64,000 nucleotides of DNA from Lachnospiraceae bacterium (lineage in GTDB: Bacteria; Bacillota; Clostridia; Lachnospirales; Lachnospiraceae): positions 592,501-656,500 of the forward strand of contig AP025573.1 in the NCBI GenBank assembly GCA_022845895.1, given 5' to 3'. The notes under the pieces were generated by a model that had not been told where the DNA came from, ran no database searches, and saw only the letters and a list, made by a program, of their open reading frames with translations. The translations under genes and the position numbers were made by a program. Below are positions 54,945-63,395 of the stretch, in pieces. Numbering within the stretch: position 1 is the first letter of the stretch; each line of letters starts with the position of its first letter.

Positions 54945-56759
54945 TTGAGAGGACGGCAGCTGGATACGTTTAATGCCAAGATAGAGCAGGTAATACATAC
55001 GATGGAAAATAACCAGGAGGAGCTGGCTTCTATAAAGGAGAATCTGGACGAGGATTATCTGACCCGGGCGAAAGCAGCTGCCTACGTGGTGGAGAAGAAT
55101 CCCGGCGTGCTGGGCAGCGTGGAGGAGCTTAGGAATCTGGCTGCTCTGCTCGACGTGGATGAACTGCATGTTACAGAGGCGGACGGAATCATCCGGTATT
55201 CTTCCGTTCCAAAGTATGTCGGCCTGGACTTTCACAATGGCAGGCAGATGAGGGGATTTCTTCCGATTCTGGATAGTGACAGTGAAGATATGCATATCAT
55301 TCAGGAAGCACAGCCGAATACTGCGGAAGCGAAGATGATGAAATACGTGGGAGTATCGAGAAAAGGAGTTAAGGGTCTTGTACAGGTAGGACTGGAACCG
55401 GTCCGCCAGATGGAGGCTCAGGAGAGGAACACCTATGATTATATATTTGACAGGTTTCCTACAGATGTAGGGGAAGAATTCTTTGCTATGGACGTGGACA
55501 GCGGCAAGATTGTGGCCCATACCGGCAAGAGTGGAGATATCGATGAGCTGGAGGGCTATGGACTGGAAAGCCTTAAAACGTGCAAGGCAGGGGCATACAG
55601 GACCATGGATGACGGATTGGAATGTTACGTAGTCACAAGAGCCTATGAAGATGTCCTCATAGGGGCATACAAGGATAAGGCTACGTTGTATCATACATTC
55701 TGGAAAAATATACTGCTGACATTCATCTACCTGCTGGCGGTCGAGGCAATTGCAGTGCTGCTTCTGAACTATCTTGTAAAACAGAAAGTCGTAAGCGGCA
55801 TCCATAAGATCCGGGACCATCTGTCGGAGATAACAAAAGGCGGGCTCGATACAAAGGTGGAAGTAGGAGGGGCCCCGGAATTCGAAGACCTAAGCAATGG
55901 TATTAACAGGATGGTAAAAAGTGTCGTGAGCAGTTCTGACCGCATATCCAAAATCATTGCCATGTCACAGATTCCGCTTGCGGCCTTTGAGTATCAGAAT
56001 GATATGGATTATGTATTCGTTACGTCCAAACTCGGCGAACTGCTCGGTATGGACGCTGATATGCTTGAGCGCTATACGAAAGACCCGGAGGCCTTTTTGC
56101 ATATGATTCAGGTATTTATGGAGAGTGCGGTTGAAAATGAAAAGGATGTGTACTATGCCGGTGCACAGAGATACGTCCGCATACATTTTACTATAGAAGA
56201 TGCAGGGTATTATGGGGCAGTTACAGATGCCACGAGAGAAATGCTCGATAAGCGGAAGATGCTGTATGAGAATAACCATGACCAGCTGACCGGACTCAGC
56301 AGGTATCCGCATTTTAAACAGAAGGCGTCTCAGATATTAGGCAGTTTGAATGATGACGAAATATGTGCGTGTGTCATGATGGATCTGGATGCGTTCAAGA
56401 AGATAAACGATACGTACGGACATGATGTCGGTGACAGGTACCTCCAGGAATTCGCCCAGATTATGAAAGAACTTCCGAAAGAACACTGTCTCGTGGCAAG
56501 GCGCTCCGGAGACGAATTCTGTATCTTCGCTTACGGATACAGGCAGGAGGATGAGATAAGGGCCATGTTGGACAATTTCTGGAAAGTGCTGCAGTCAAAG
56601 GCTATCAGCCTTACCGAAGGAACAGAATGTATGATAAGCGCTTCCGGGGGATATGTATGCACGAGCGACAGGAAGACAGGGCTGACCTGTCTGTTCCAGC
56701 AGGCAGATGCAGCCCTGTATGAAGTAAAAAGAACAAATAAAGGCCACTATGAACTTTAA
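54945..56759 (+). CDS. diguanylate cyclase with shortened N-terminus
   Basis: The frame encodes 604 residues: an extracellular-type Cache-like sensor (about 20-255), one membrane helix (about 262-285, 'ILLTFIYLLAVEAIAVLLLNYL'), a HAMP-like segment, a PAS-like domain (about 340-430), and a GGDEF domain (about 445-604). The signature reads RRSGDEF near 521, i.e. SGDEF for GGDEF, which can still be active. The upstream codons read like the end of a first membrane helix ('IVFNFFFSASS'), but a TAG at 54891 closes the frame and there is no ATG or ribosome-binding site. The TTG at 54945 is the only usable start given. The first helix appears lost, so membrane topology is uncertain. A TATAAT at 54908 may be a promoter. 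Confidence 0.75.
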   Translation: MRGRQLDTFNAKIEQVIHTMENNQEELASIKENLDEDYLTRAKAAAYVVEKNPGVLGSVEELRNLAALLDVDELHVTEADGIIRYSSVPKYVGLDFHNGRQMRGFLPILDSDSEDMHIIQEAQPNTAEAKMMKYVGVSRKGVKGLVQVGLEPVRQMEAQERNTYDYIFDRFPTDVGEEFFAMDVDSGKIVAHTGKSGDIDELEGYGLESLKTCKAGAYRTMDDGLECYVVTRAYEDVLIGAYKDKATLYHTFWKNILLTFIYLLAVEAIAVLLLNYLVKQKVVSGIHKIRDHLSEITKGGLDTKVEVGGAPEFEDLSNGINRMVKSVVSSSDRISKIIAMSQIPLAAFEYQNDMDYVFVTSKLGELLGMDADMLERYTKDPEAFLHMIQVFMESAVENEKDVYYAGAQRYVRIHFTIEDAGYYGAVTDATREMLDKRKMLYENNHDQLTGLSRYPHFKQKASQILGSLNDDEICACVMMDLDAFKKINDTYGHDVGDRYLQEFAQIMKELPKEHCLVARRSGDEFCIFAYGYRQEDEIRAMLDNFWKVLQSKAISLTEGTECMISASGGYVCTSDRKTGLTCLFQQADAALYEVKRTNKGHYEL

Positions 56760-56820
56760 TTTAGGACGTAAGAGAATTGAAAAGGGTTACGTCCCAAATT
56801 GAACTTTGTGGTGTACCTAA
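56758..56820. repeat. dispersed intergenic hairpin repeat, copy B
   Basis: AATTTAGGACGTAA pairs with TTACGTCCCAAATT (one mismatch), followed by TGAACTTTGTGGTGTACC, as in the copy at 44191. The last part, GGTGTACCT, is repeated once more right before the WYL regulator start. Its 5' edge overlaps the stop of the diguanylate cyclase gene. Confidence 0.8.
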
Positions 56821-56842
56821 ATGAAATAAGGGGTGTACCTAT

Positions 56843-57742
56843 ATGAAAAGCAGCAGGCTTTTTCAGATTTTATATCTTTTGATGGAGCATCGCGGCCTGA
56901 CTGCCGGGATGCTCGCAGAGCGTCTGGAGGTATCGGTGCGAACGGTCTACAGGGATCTGGATGCGCTTTCGGCCGCGGGGATTCCGGTCTATGCCCAGAA
57001 GGGGCAGGGAGGGGGAGTCCGTCTGATGGAAGGGTTCAAGATAGAGCGTTCTCTGCTCAGCGTGGAGCAGCAGGAGCAGATTCTGACAGCGCTGCAAAGT
57101 CTGGACTCGGTGGGGGCAATCGACAGCAGCGGACTTCTTACACAGCTGTCCGGCCTGTTCGGCAGGAAGGCGGCAGACTGGCTGGAAGTTGATTTTGGCA
57201 GCTGGGGAGCGATGAAGAAGGAAAAGGAATATTTTGAGCTGTGCAGACGGGCGATATTAAATTGCAGGCTCATTTCTTTTGCGTATTTTAATTCTTCCGG
57301 CGGCTGGTGCGAGCGTACCATAGAGCCGATGAAGCTGTGCTTTAAGGGAGGGAACTGGTATGTGTCAGGATATTGCCGCAGAAGGCGCGGATTCCGCTTG
57401 TTCCGCCTGAGCAGGATAGAGAAGCTTACGGTGGAGGAAGAGATGTTCATACCGAGAGAGTATTCCGAAGAGGAGAGATGCGGGACGGACCTTGAGATGA
57501 TTCCTATGAAGATAGCATTTGCCAGGGAAGCGTCCTTTCAGGTGATGGACTTTTTCGCTCCGGAGGACATCGAGGTGGCAGAAGACGGATCCATGCTTGT
57601 AAACACAGCATTTCCACCGGGCTTATGGATCAAGCGTTTCCTGCTGTCATTTGGGGCTCTGGCAAGGGTGATCGAGCCTGAGTGGGTGCGACAGGAGATG
57701 CGAGAAGAAGCAGAAAAAATCCGACAGTCTTATGAAATATGA
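56843..57742 (+). CDS. HTH-WYL transcriptional regulator
   Basis: The 299-residue product has an N-terminal DeoR-type HTH ('LTAGMLAERLEVSVRTVYRDLDAL', about 18-42), a WYL domain at about 135-215 ('CRLISFAYFNSSGGWCERTIEP', 'WYVSGYCRRRRGFRLFRLSRI'), and a WCX C-terminal region. WYL domains bind nucleotides or other small ligands. AAGGGGTG stands ahead of the ATG. Targets are not evident; the next gene is a MutM-like protein 66 bp away. Confidence 0.92.
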   Translation: MKSSRLFQILYLLMEHRGLTAGMLAERLEVSVRTVYRDLDALSAAGIPVYAQKGQGGGVRLMEGFKIERSLLSVEQQEQILTALQSLDSVGAIDSSGLLTQLSGLFGRKAADWLEVDFGSWGAMKKEKEYFELCRRAILNCRLISFAYFNSSGGWCERTIEPMKLCFKGGNWYVSGYCRRRRGFRLFRLSRIEKLTVEEEMFIPREYSEEERCGTDLEMIPMKIAFAREASFQVMDFFAPEDIEVAEDGSMLVNTAFPPGLWIKRFLLSFGALARVIEPEWVRQEMREEAEKIRQSYEI

Positions 57743-57808
57743 CAGAAGGTGTCAGATTCCCTGTAATATAATAATAACAGGACACTGTGGCAATAGGAGG
57801 TAAGTAGT

Positions 57809-58633
57809 ATGATTGAACTGCCGGAAGCCCTGTCGAGGGCGGAGGAGCTGGATAAGTCGATTACGGGTAAGACGGTGGACAAGGTATACCCTCCGTCTTC
57901 GCCGCATAAATTCTGCTGGTTCAACGGTGAACCAGATGATTATGACGGCCGGATGCGTGGAAAGAAAGTAAAGGGAACGTCCGGGTTTGGAATATATGTG
58001 GAGCTTCAGCTCAGCGAAGGCATCCGCCTCTGCTTTAATGACGGTGTCAATGCAAGGCTGCTTGCTCCTTCGGACAGTATACCGGTAAAGTATCAGCTGC
58101 GTATAGACTTTACGGATGGATGGGTATTGCTGTTTACGGTTGCCATGTACGGCAGTATCATCTGCTTTGAGCACACGTATGACAATGAATATTATGTCAT
58201 GAGCAAGGAGGGCCTGTCCCCTCTGGCAGAGGGATTCAATGAGGCGCATTTTCACAAGCTGCTGGAAAGCGTGAAGCCAGGCATAAGTGCAAAAGCATTT
58301 CTGGCTACGCAGCAGAGGATACCGGGACTAGGTAACGGAGTGCTCCAGGATATTCTCTTTAAGGCCCGCATCCATCCGAAGAAAAAGATTGGACAGCTGA
58401 CAGAGGAAGAGGCCATGCGGCTGTTTGGCTGTATCAAGGAAGTGCTCGCAGAGATGTCCCGCCTTGGGGGGCGGGACACGGAGAAGGATATCTGGGGAAA
58501 TCCGGGCAGCTATCACACGATACTGTCTAAGAACACATACAGGCAGAAATGCCCCGTGTGCGGAGGTGATATTGTCAAGTCGGCGTATCTCGGCGGTTCG
58601 GTCTATTATTGCCCCGAGTGCCAGCCACTGTAA
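57809..58633 (+). CDS. MutM/Nei-like protein without the N-terminal Pro
   Basis: The 274-residue Fpg/Nei-fold protein has the N-terminus MIELPEAL, a helix-two-turns-helix 'IPGLGNGVLQDILFKARIHP' near 170-190, and a C-terminal zinc finger with 'CPVCGG' and 'YYCPECQ'. Active Fpg and Nei enzymes need Pro2 as nucleophile. Here residue 2 is Ile while Glu3 is kept. It may therefore be a DNA-binding or repair-accessory paralogue, or use a different amine. TAGGAGGTAAG gives a strong ribosome-binding site, so the start is not in doubt. Confidence 0.88.
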   Translation: MIELPEALSRAEELDKSITGKTVDKVYPPSSPHKFCWFNGEPDDYDGRMRGKKVKGTSGFGIYVELQLSEGIRLCFNDGVNARLLAPSDSIPVKYQLRIDFTDGWVLLFTVAMYGSIICFEHTYDNEYYVMSKEGLSPLAEGFNEAHFHKLLESVKPGISAKAFLATQQRIPGLGNGVLQDILFKARIHPKKKIGQLTEEEAMRLFGCIKEVLAEMSRLGGRDTEKDIWGNPGSYHTILSKNTYRQKCPVCGGDIVKSAYLGGSVYYCPECQPL

Positions 58634-58705
58634 TAATGCTGATGGACTACAGACATTGAGTTGTACTTGGGTAGCACGCACATAGTAAGAAAAGGAGATG
58701 TTATC

Positions 58706-59338
58706 ATGGCGAATTCATATACTGTAATCGATGAACAGAACTGGAAAAGGAAGTTGCACTGCCAGATATTCAGAAACAGCATAGAGCCTGCATTCTGTGT
58801 GACTTTTGAGCTGGATATTACTGATTTTCTGAAGGAAGTAAAAGCGAAAGGTTTATCTTTTACCATGTCACTCATATACGTTGTGGCAAGATGCGCGAAT
58901 GAAATCGAAGAATTCCGCTACCGGTTTGTCGAAGGACAGGTAGTCTTATTTGACCGTATAGATACAGCGTTTACCTATCTTGATCAAGAGACAGAATTGT
59001 TCAAGGTTGTGAATGTCCCCATGAAGAGGACGGTGGAATCGTATGTTGCGGCAGCACAGAAAACGGCCAGGGAGCAGAAGGAATATTTTACAGGACCGCT
59101 CGGCAACGATGTATTCCAGTTTTCACCGCTCCCCTGGGTATCGTACACACATATTTCCCATACGAATTCCGGAAATAAAGAGAATGCGACCCCTCTGTTT
59201 GACTGGGGAAAATATTTTGAAAGAGATGGGAGGCTGTTGCTGCCGTTTTCAGTCCAGGCACACCATTCCTTTGTGGATGGCCTCCATATTGGCAGGCTCG
59301 CGGAGTCTCTCCAGGATGCCCTCAACAAAAAAATATAA
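58706..59338 (+). CDS. chloramphenicol acetyltransferase-fold protein (CatA-like)
   Basis: This 210-residue trimeric-acyltransferase-type protein has the catalytic 'HHSFVDGLHIG' near 186-196, where CatA has HHxxxDG, and 'PLPWVSYTHISH' near 146. The length fits CatA. Many chromosomal members do not confer chloramphenicol resistance, and the acceptor here may be another hydroxyl or amine compound. AAGGAG stands before the ATG at 58706; the open frame upstream adds 15 codons without a site. A GyrI-like protein follows after 43 bp. Confidence 0.88.
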   Translation: MANSYTVIDEQNWKRKLHCQIFRNSIEPAFCVTFELDITDFLKEVKAKGLSFTMSLIYVVARCANEIEEFRYRFVEGQVVLFDRIDTAFTYLDQETELFKVVNVPMKRTVESYVAAAQKTAREQKEYFTGPLGNDVFQFSPLPWVSYTHISHTNSGNKENATPLFDWGKYFERDGRLLLPFSVQAHHSFVDGLHIGRLAESLQDALNKKI

Positions 59339-59381
59339 TATAGATGTCTGTTACGCTGCAATAGGTAGAGGAGGACAGTAT

Positions 59382-59846
59382 ATGTCAGATATAAAAGTCA
59401 GGATAATGAATATGGAACAAACTAGGATATATGGTTTGCGTAAGATGTCCAATGACAAAACGATATCGGCAGATATTAGGACCATCTCTGAAAAGTATCG
59501 TTTAATTTTGGATAATCCTGATGCTGTACTCCCATTTTATGTCCTCTCCAGGTATTATGATGTGAAGAGCAGAGGCTTCGAGCTGTTCATCGGCGGGACT
59601 TTGAAAAATGAGAAGCTGGAGTATCAGATGATTCCGGCGGGGAAATATGCCTGCATTACAATCAGGCCCAGACTGGGATTTCTGTGGGGAGCCGCCGTGA
59701 GAGCCGCTAAAACATATTTTTATACGAAGTGGCTCCCGGACAGCAAGTATGAGGCATTAAATCTGGAGTATGAATATCATACAGAGAAAAGTATGGGAAG
59801 GCATCCTTCCGTGGATATCATGTTTGCCGTACGCAAAATTCAATAA
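59382..59846 (+). CDS. GyrI-like small-molecule-binding protein
   Basis: The 154-residue product is a stand-alone GyrI-like (SOUL/effector-binding) domain: 'MEQTRIYGLRKM' at the start, 'PFYVLSRYYD', 'EYQMIPAGKYACITIRP' near 82-98 and 'YEYHTEKSMGRHPSVDIMFAV' at the end. Such domains bind hydrophobic or cationic ligands; some are hydrolases. It has no DNA-binding part. GAGGAGGAC lies 7 nt upstream. It follows the CAT-like gene and is probably in the same unit. Confidence 0.85.
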   Translation: MSDIKVRIMNMEQTRIYGLRKMSNDKTISADIRTISEKYRLILDNPDAVLPFYVLSRYYDVKSRGFELFIGGTLKNEKLEYQMIPAGKYACITIRPRLGFLWGAAVRAAKTYFYTKWLPDSKYEALNLEYEYHTEKSMGRHPSVDIMFAVRKIQ

Positions 59847-59931
59847 GACATGAAGGAGGCTGTAAGACCTATGTGTCACATACATGTCTGAACGGACCGT
59901 CCCAATCGATGGACTACATTATGCACGCCTC

Positions 59932-60650
59932 TCATCCTTTCCTGTGTGCAGCAACATAGTCGGCTCCAAAGCATATAGCCGCCAGGATAAGCAGCGAAAA
60001 GGTGTTCACCAGATTTTCTGAGAGGCTCGGATTGTGTTGCCGGGTAAATATAGGGATGATACGGTTTATCCCGATGCTCAACGGGATGCACAATAGAAAA
60101 GAGAGTCCTGCCGCGCATGATTTTCGGTCCGGCAACAAATGAAAAACGATATATATACACCAGATTCCAATGATGGAGAGGGCGGAGATGGAGCCACCGA
60201 GTGTAAAGACAATAGGCAGCTTCAACAACCGGCTCAGAACCGCCAGATATGGAATTATAAAAATGCTTACAGCGGCAAGCAGCTTTCGGATGACTCTGCT
60301 TTTCGCCTTAAAAGCGGGCAGCAGCATGACCCAGCTGAAAAGCAGGGTGGCAGTAACGAGCAGAGACCATGTCAGCGAACCTGTCAGGCAAAAGTCGCAT
60401 ATGATACATGTAAATATAGCGATAAGAAAGGTGGCAGACAATGCAATTAATGAGCCCTGCCGTAACTTTTCAAACTTAAGCTTCGTGCTCCGGTTAGAAT
60501 ACTGAAGCGCTTCCGCTACCATGGCTTCGGTATGTTCTGGCTGTTCGCCTTCTTTCCTTTCGCCGTTGAGCAGTTCGCTGGTAGATACATCCAATGCTTT
60601 AGCCAACGGAATCAAAAGGGAGATATCGGGACAGCTCAGTCCAGTTTCCC
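59932..60650 (-). pseudogene. Xre-membrane regulator cut by the integrative element
   Basis: The C-terminal part of a regulator with a partial HTH ('ETGLSCPDISLLIPLAKALDVSTSELLNG') and then six or so membrane helices. Intact members begin with about 35 more residues of Xre HTH ending in KWETGLSCP. Here the homologous frame breaks exactly before the ETG, at about 60650, and in-frame codons beyond read leucine then a stop. The recombinase gene ends only 27 bp away. The missing 5' end should lie at the far end of the element, outside this window. Confidence 0.82.
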
Positions 60651-60676
60651 TTAGTTAAAGATATGAACCCTCTTTA

Positions 60677-62290
60677 TCAGTCTACTTTTCCAATAAATCG
60701 GTAGTATATCTCTATTTCCTGTATTCTTTCGTTCTCCTCATTCGTTGTTGCTTCGTGAATAAGGATTTTTTCTATCATTGCATTTAATAACGGTGCTGTC
60801 AGTTCCTTTGGTACGGAATACTCCTTGATTAACTCAATCCACTTTTCAGCACCTATCATATCCTGTTCCATTTTACTTAATTCTTCTCTTAGGTTGGTTA
60901 TCTGCTGTTCAAGTTCTATCTGCTCTTTTTGATATTTCCCCGACAGCATGATGAAGTTTCGTTCCGTTATCTTCTCACAGGCTCTATCTTCATACATTTT
61001 TGCAAATAAACGGTCAATCTCATTTTGTCGGTTCTCGGCTTTCTTCAAGGCACTTGCCTTTTTCTTCTTTTCCCGTATTCGCTCTGCATTGCCGACTTTC
61101 TGTATTTTGTTCAATACCTTTTCTTCGTCCTGCTGTACTGCCTTAGCCCAATACTGCAATCGTTCCAATACAGCTTGATACAGCACATCATAGCGGATAT
61201 AGTGCATAGAACAATAACCTTTGCCAAACTGTCCGTAGAAACTACAAGAATAATAACTATACGGTGTTTTATTTGCCTTATTTGTCGCAAACCTCATAGA
61301 CCAGCCACAATCCGCACACTTGACAAGCCCTGCAAATATCGGCGTTGCCTTTTCCTTTGTCTGTCTACGCCTTGATTTTATCTGCTCCTGCACACGATAG
61401 AACACTTCCTTGTCAATAATCGGTTCGTGCGTGTTTTCTACTCGAAACCATTCGCTTTCGGGCTTTCGTACTTTCTTCTTGCTTTTGAAAGAAACGGTTG
61501 ATTGTCGATTATGAACGCTGTTTCCGATATAGACTTCACTTTTCAATATCGCCTTTACATGAGCAATCGTCCACTCATAACGCTTGCTTTCGGGCTTTCC
61601 CTCAAAGATATGAGCAAAAGTACCGTACCTTGTAAAATTCAACCAAGACGCTGTCGGGACTTTTTCTTCTCGCAGTATTTTTGTGATTTTGGCACTACCG
61701 TAACCTTGATAGGCTAGAGAGAAGATTTTTTCAACAATCCATTTTGTTTCCTCATCAACCAACAGTTTCCCTTTGATGTCGGGGTGTTTCTTATATCCTA
61801 ACGGAGCATAAGCCCCATAATACGCACCCTCTGCAAATTTCGTCTTAAAGGCTGATTTCACTTTACGGCTCGTATCTCTTGCCACCCATTCATTGATGAT
61901 GTTCTTAAATGGTGCAATCTCACTTTCGCCTTTTTCGCTGTCCACACCGTCGTCAATCGCTATGTAACGGACATTATGGCTGGGAAAATACAATTCTGTA
62001 TATTGTCCTGTCATAATATAATTTCTACCAAGTCGTGATAAGTCTTTTGTTACAACACAGTTGATTTTTCCTGCCTCTATATCCTCAATCATTCTTTGAA
62101 AACTCGGTCTGTCAAAATTTGTTCCCGACCAGCCGTCATCAATATATTCATCAATCACATTCAAATGATGTTCTTTTGCATATAGACGCAACATACTTCT
62201 TTGTGTGGTAATGCTGGAACTTTCGCCCTGTAATTCATCATCTCGGCTTAACCTAAGATAAAGTGCAGTATTGTAAATCTGTTGTTTCAT
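60677..62290 (-). CDS. large serine recombinase (TnpX-like)
   Basis: This 537-residue site-specific recombinase has a resolvase domain with nucleophile Ser15 in 'YLRLSRDDE' and 'VVTKDLSRLGRNYI' near 79-92, then a recombinase domain ('APLGYKKHPDIKGKLLVDE' near 166), a zinc ribbon ('CADCGWSM', 'CSFYGQFGKGYCS') near 335-370, a long coiled coil (about 385-480) and a short C-terminal domain. It excises and inserts the element. The 3' end is 27 bp inside the element boundary, as is common for TnpX-type genes. AAGGAGG precedes the start. Confidence 0.95.
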   Translation of the reverse strand: MKQQIYNTALYLRLSRDDELQGESSSITTQRSMLRLYAKEHHLNVIDEYIDDGWSGTNFDRPSFQRMIEDIEAGKINCVVTKDLSRLGRNYIMTGQYTELYFPSHNVRYIAIDDGVDSEKGESEIAPFKNIINEWVARDTSRKVKSAFKTKFAEGAYYGAYAPLGYKKHPDIKGKLLVDEETKWIVEKIFSLAYQGYGSAKITKILREEKVPTASWLNFTRYGTFAHIFEGKPESKRYEWTIAHVKAILKSEVYIGNSVHNRQSTVSFKSKKKVRKPESEWFRVENTHEPIIDKEVFYRVQEQIKSRRRQTKEKATPIFAGLVKCADCGWSMRFATNKANKTPYSYYSCSFYGQFGKGYCSMHYIRYDVLYQAVLERLQYWAKAVQQDEEKVLNKIQKVGNAERIREKKKKASALKKAENRQNEIDRLFAKMYEDRACEKITERNFIMLSGKYQKEQIELEQQITNLREELSKMEQDMIGAEKWIELIKEYSVPKELTAPLLNAMIEKILIHEATTNEENERIQEIEIYYRFIGKVD

Positions 62291-62401
62291 TGTCAGTTAT
62301 CCTCCTTTATAACTAACCCGTGTTTACAATACCTGCTTGCAAGTAAAGTATAACACGGGTACTTTTTGTCATTCAATCTATTTCTTACAACTGCACCGAT
62401 T

Positions 62402-62611
62402 TTATGCGATTGTCTGCTTTGCTTTTTCCAACATGACATCAGTTAGAAGTTCTTCCATTGTCTTTCCCTTTTCGGAGAAATGCTCTTTTACAACAATCTT
62501 TGTCTTTCCTCTGTTGCCAATGCCACACTTGTTATTTTTCTTTTGAATTGTTTTTACAGCATTATCAATAACACATACCCCCTTTCTGTAAAATCTTTCT
62601 AAGCAATTCAA
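62402..62611 (-). CDS. TnpW-like small element protein
   Basis: The 69-residue frame ends 'KCGIGNRGKTKIVVKEHFSEKGKTMEELLTDVMLEKAKQ' (two short blocks), which resembles TnpW-type proteins found next to serine recombinases. The true start is uncertain: AGAAAGGGGG (minus strand near 62582-62591) is well placed for a start around codons 13-14 but there is no ATG there. Role is unknown. Confidence 0.55.
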   Translation of the reverse strand: MNCLERFYRKGVCVIDNAVKTIQKKNNKCGIGNRGKTKIVVKEHFSEKGKTMEELLTDVMLEKAKQTIA

Positions 62612-63395
62612 CGGCTTTTGTCATAGCCCACAGGACTTCCACCTCTGCATAGTTCTTATGTAGCCGTACCCATTGCGTGCGACGCTTTTAACGCTCAAGC
62701 TGTGGCTGTACGGGAGTATCATTATCTGACAGCACAGGTCATGGCGATAAAAGAGGACAAATCTTTTACAAGAACACAGATAGGTTGTCGCTCACTTTTG
62801 CAGGAGAAAGGTCATGGCGTATCTGTTTCAACGGCTCGCTGTCTGTCAAAGGTATTGAATTGCTTTATTCAGTTGTCAAAGAGCGATTGAAAGAAGAAAA
62901 TCATCTTTCCTATATATCGCGTTGGAAAAGAGTAAAAGCGTAACCAATATTCAAAACTTTTTTCTTTTCTTGTACCATATAGGGAAAGAAATTGTCATTC
63001 TGCTAAGTTGATGATGAAAAGATTTCTTTTCACACCCTAACTACCTATGCAATACCGTTACTGCCAACTATGAAATGAAAGATTTTGTTTGCTCCATATA
63101 GGGAACGACAACTACCAAATGTTAAGTTGAGAATGAAAATATTTTCTTCTTTTCACATCAACACTCAACTGCTAATACCTGTTTGAATACAAATTGAAGA
63201 TACTTTGTCTTCTTTCACATAACACTGTCCACTCATCTTGAATTTCCGACATTTTTTCAAAACTTTTCTTCTTTCACTCCATATAGGGAATGGAAACCTT
63301 GATTTGATGACCTATTTTCAAAAAAAGTTAGATTTCCTTTTCTCGTACCATATCTGTACACAAGTTGATGTTTTGTTGCAGATATTTTGAAGAAA
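62612..63395. other. non-coding stretch of the integrative element
   Basis: I find no convincing gene in this stretch of about 780 bp. On the minus strand, TTTGACAACTGAATAAAG at about 62866-62883 looks like a promoter region facing the TnpW-like gene, and a 40-codon frame ending at 62565 ('HKNYAEVEVLWAMTKAVELL') is possible but has no clear start. The plus-strand frame at 62702-62890 has no ribosome-binding site. The right half is AT-rich and holds three copies of a 12-bp direct repeat. Confidence 0.5.
62975..63290. repeat. three 12-bp direct repeats CCATATAGGGAA
   Basis: Exact copies lie at 62975-62986, 63094-63105 and 63279-63290. Each is near a TTTTCTT-rich stretch, and a degenerate ACCATAT occurs near 63344. 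They lie between the replication initiator and the TnpW-like gene. They may be binding sites for the initiator or a transfer protein. Confidence 0.7.

Noticed and set aside
54942..55820. A 292-codon open frame on the minus strand
   Set aside because: It is antisense to the diguanylate cyclase sensor domain, which has a clear domain pattern on the plus strand.
58706..59338. A chloramphenicol resistance gene
   Set aside because: The fold and active site match CatA, but chromosomal relatives often lack resistance activity, and no mobile element flanks it. The phenotype is not claimed.
62702..62890. A 62-codon gene on the plus strand of the integrative element
   Set aside because: There is no ribosome-binding site, no recognisable motif, and it is opposite to all other genes of the element.
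62975..63355. A CRISPR array
   Set aside because: The repeats are only 12 bp and the spacing is irregular (119 and 185 bp), unlike any CRISPR array.
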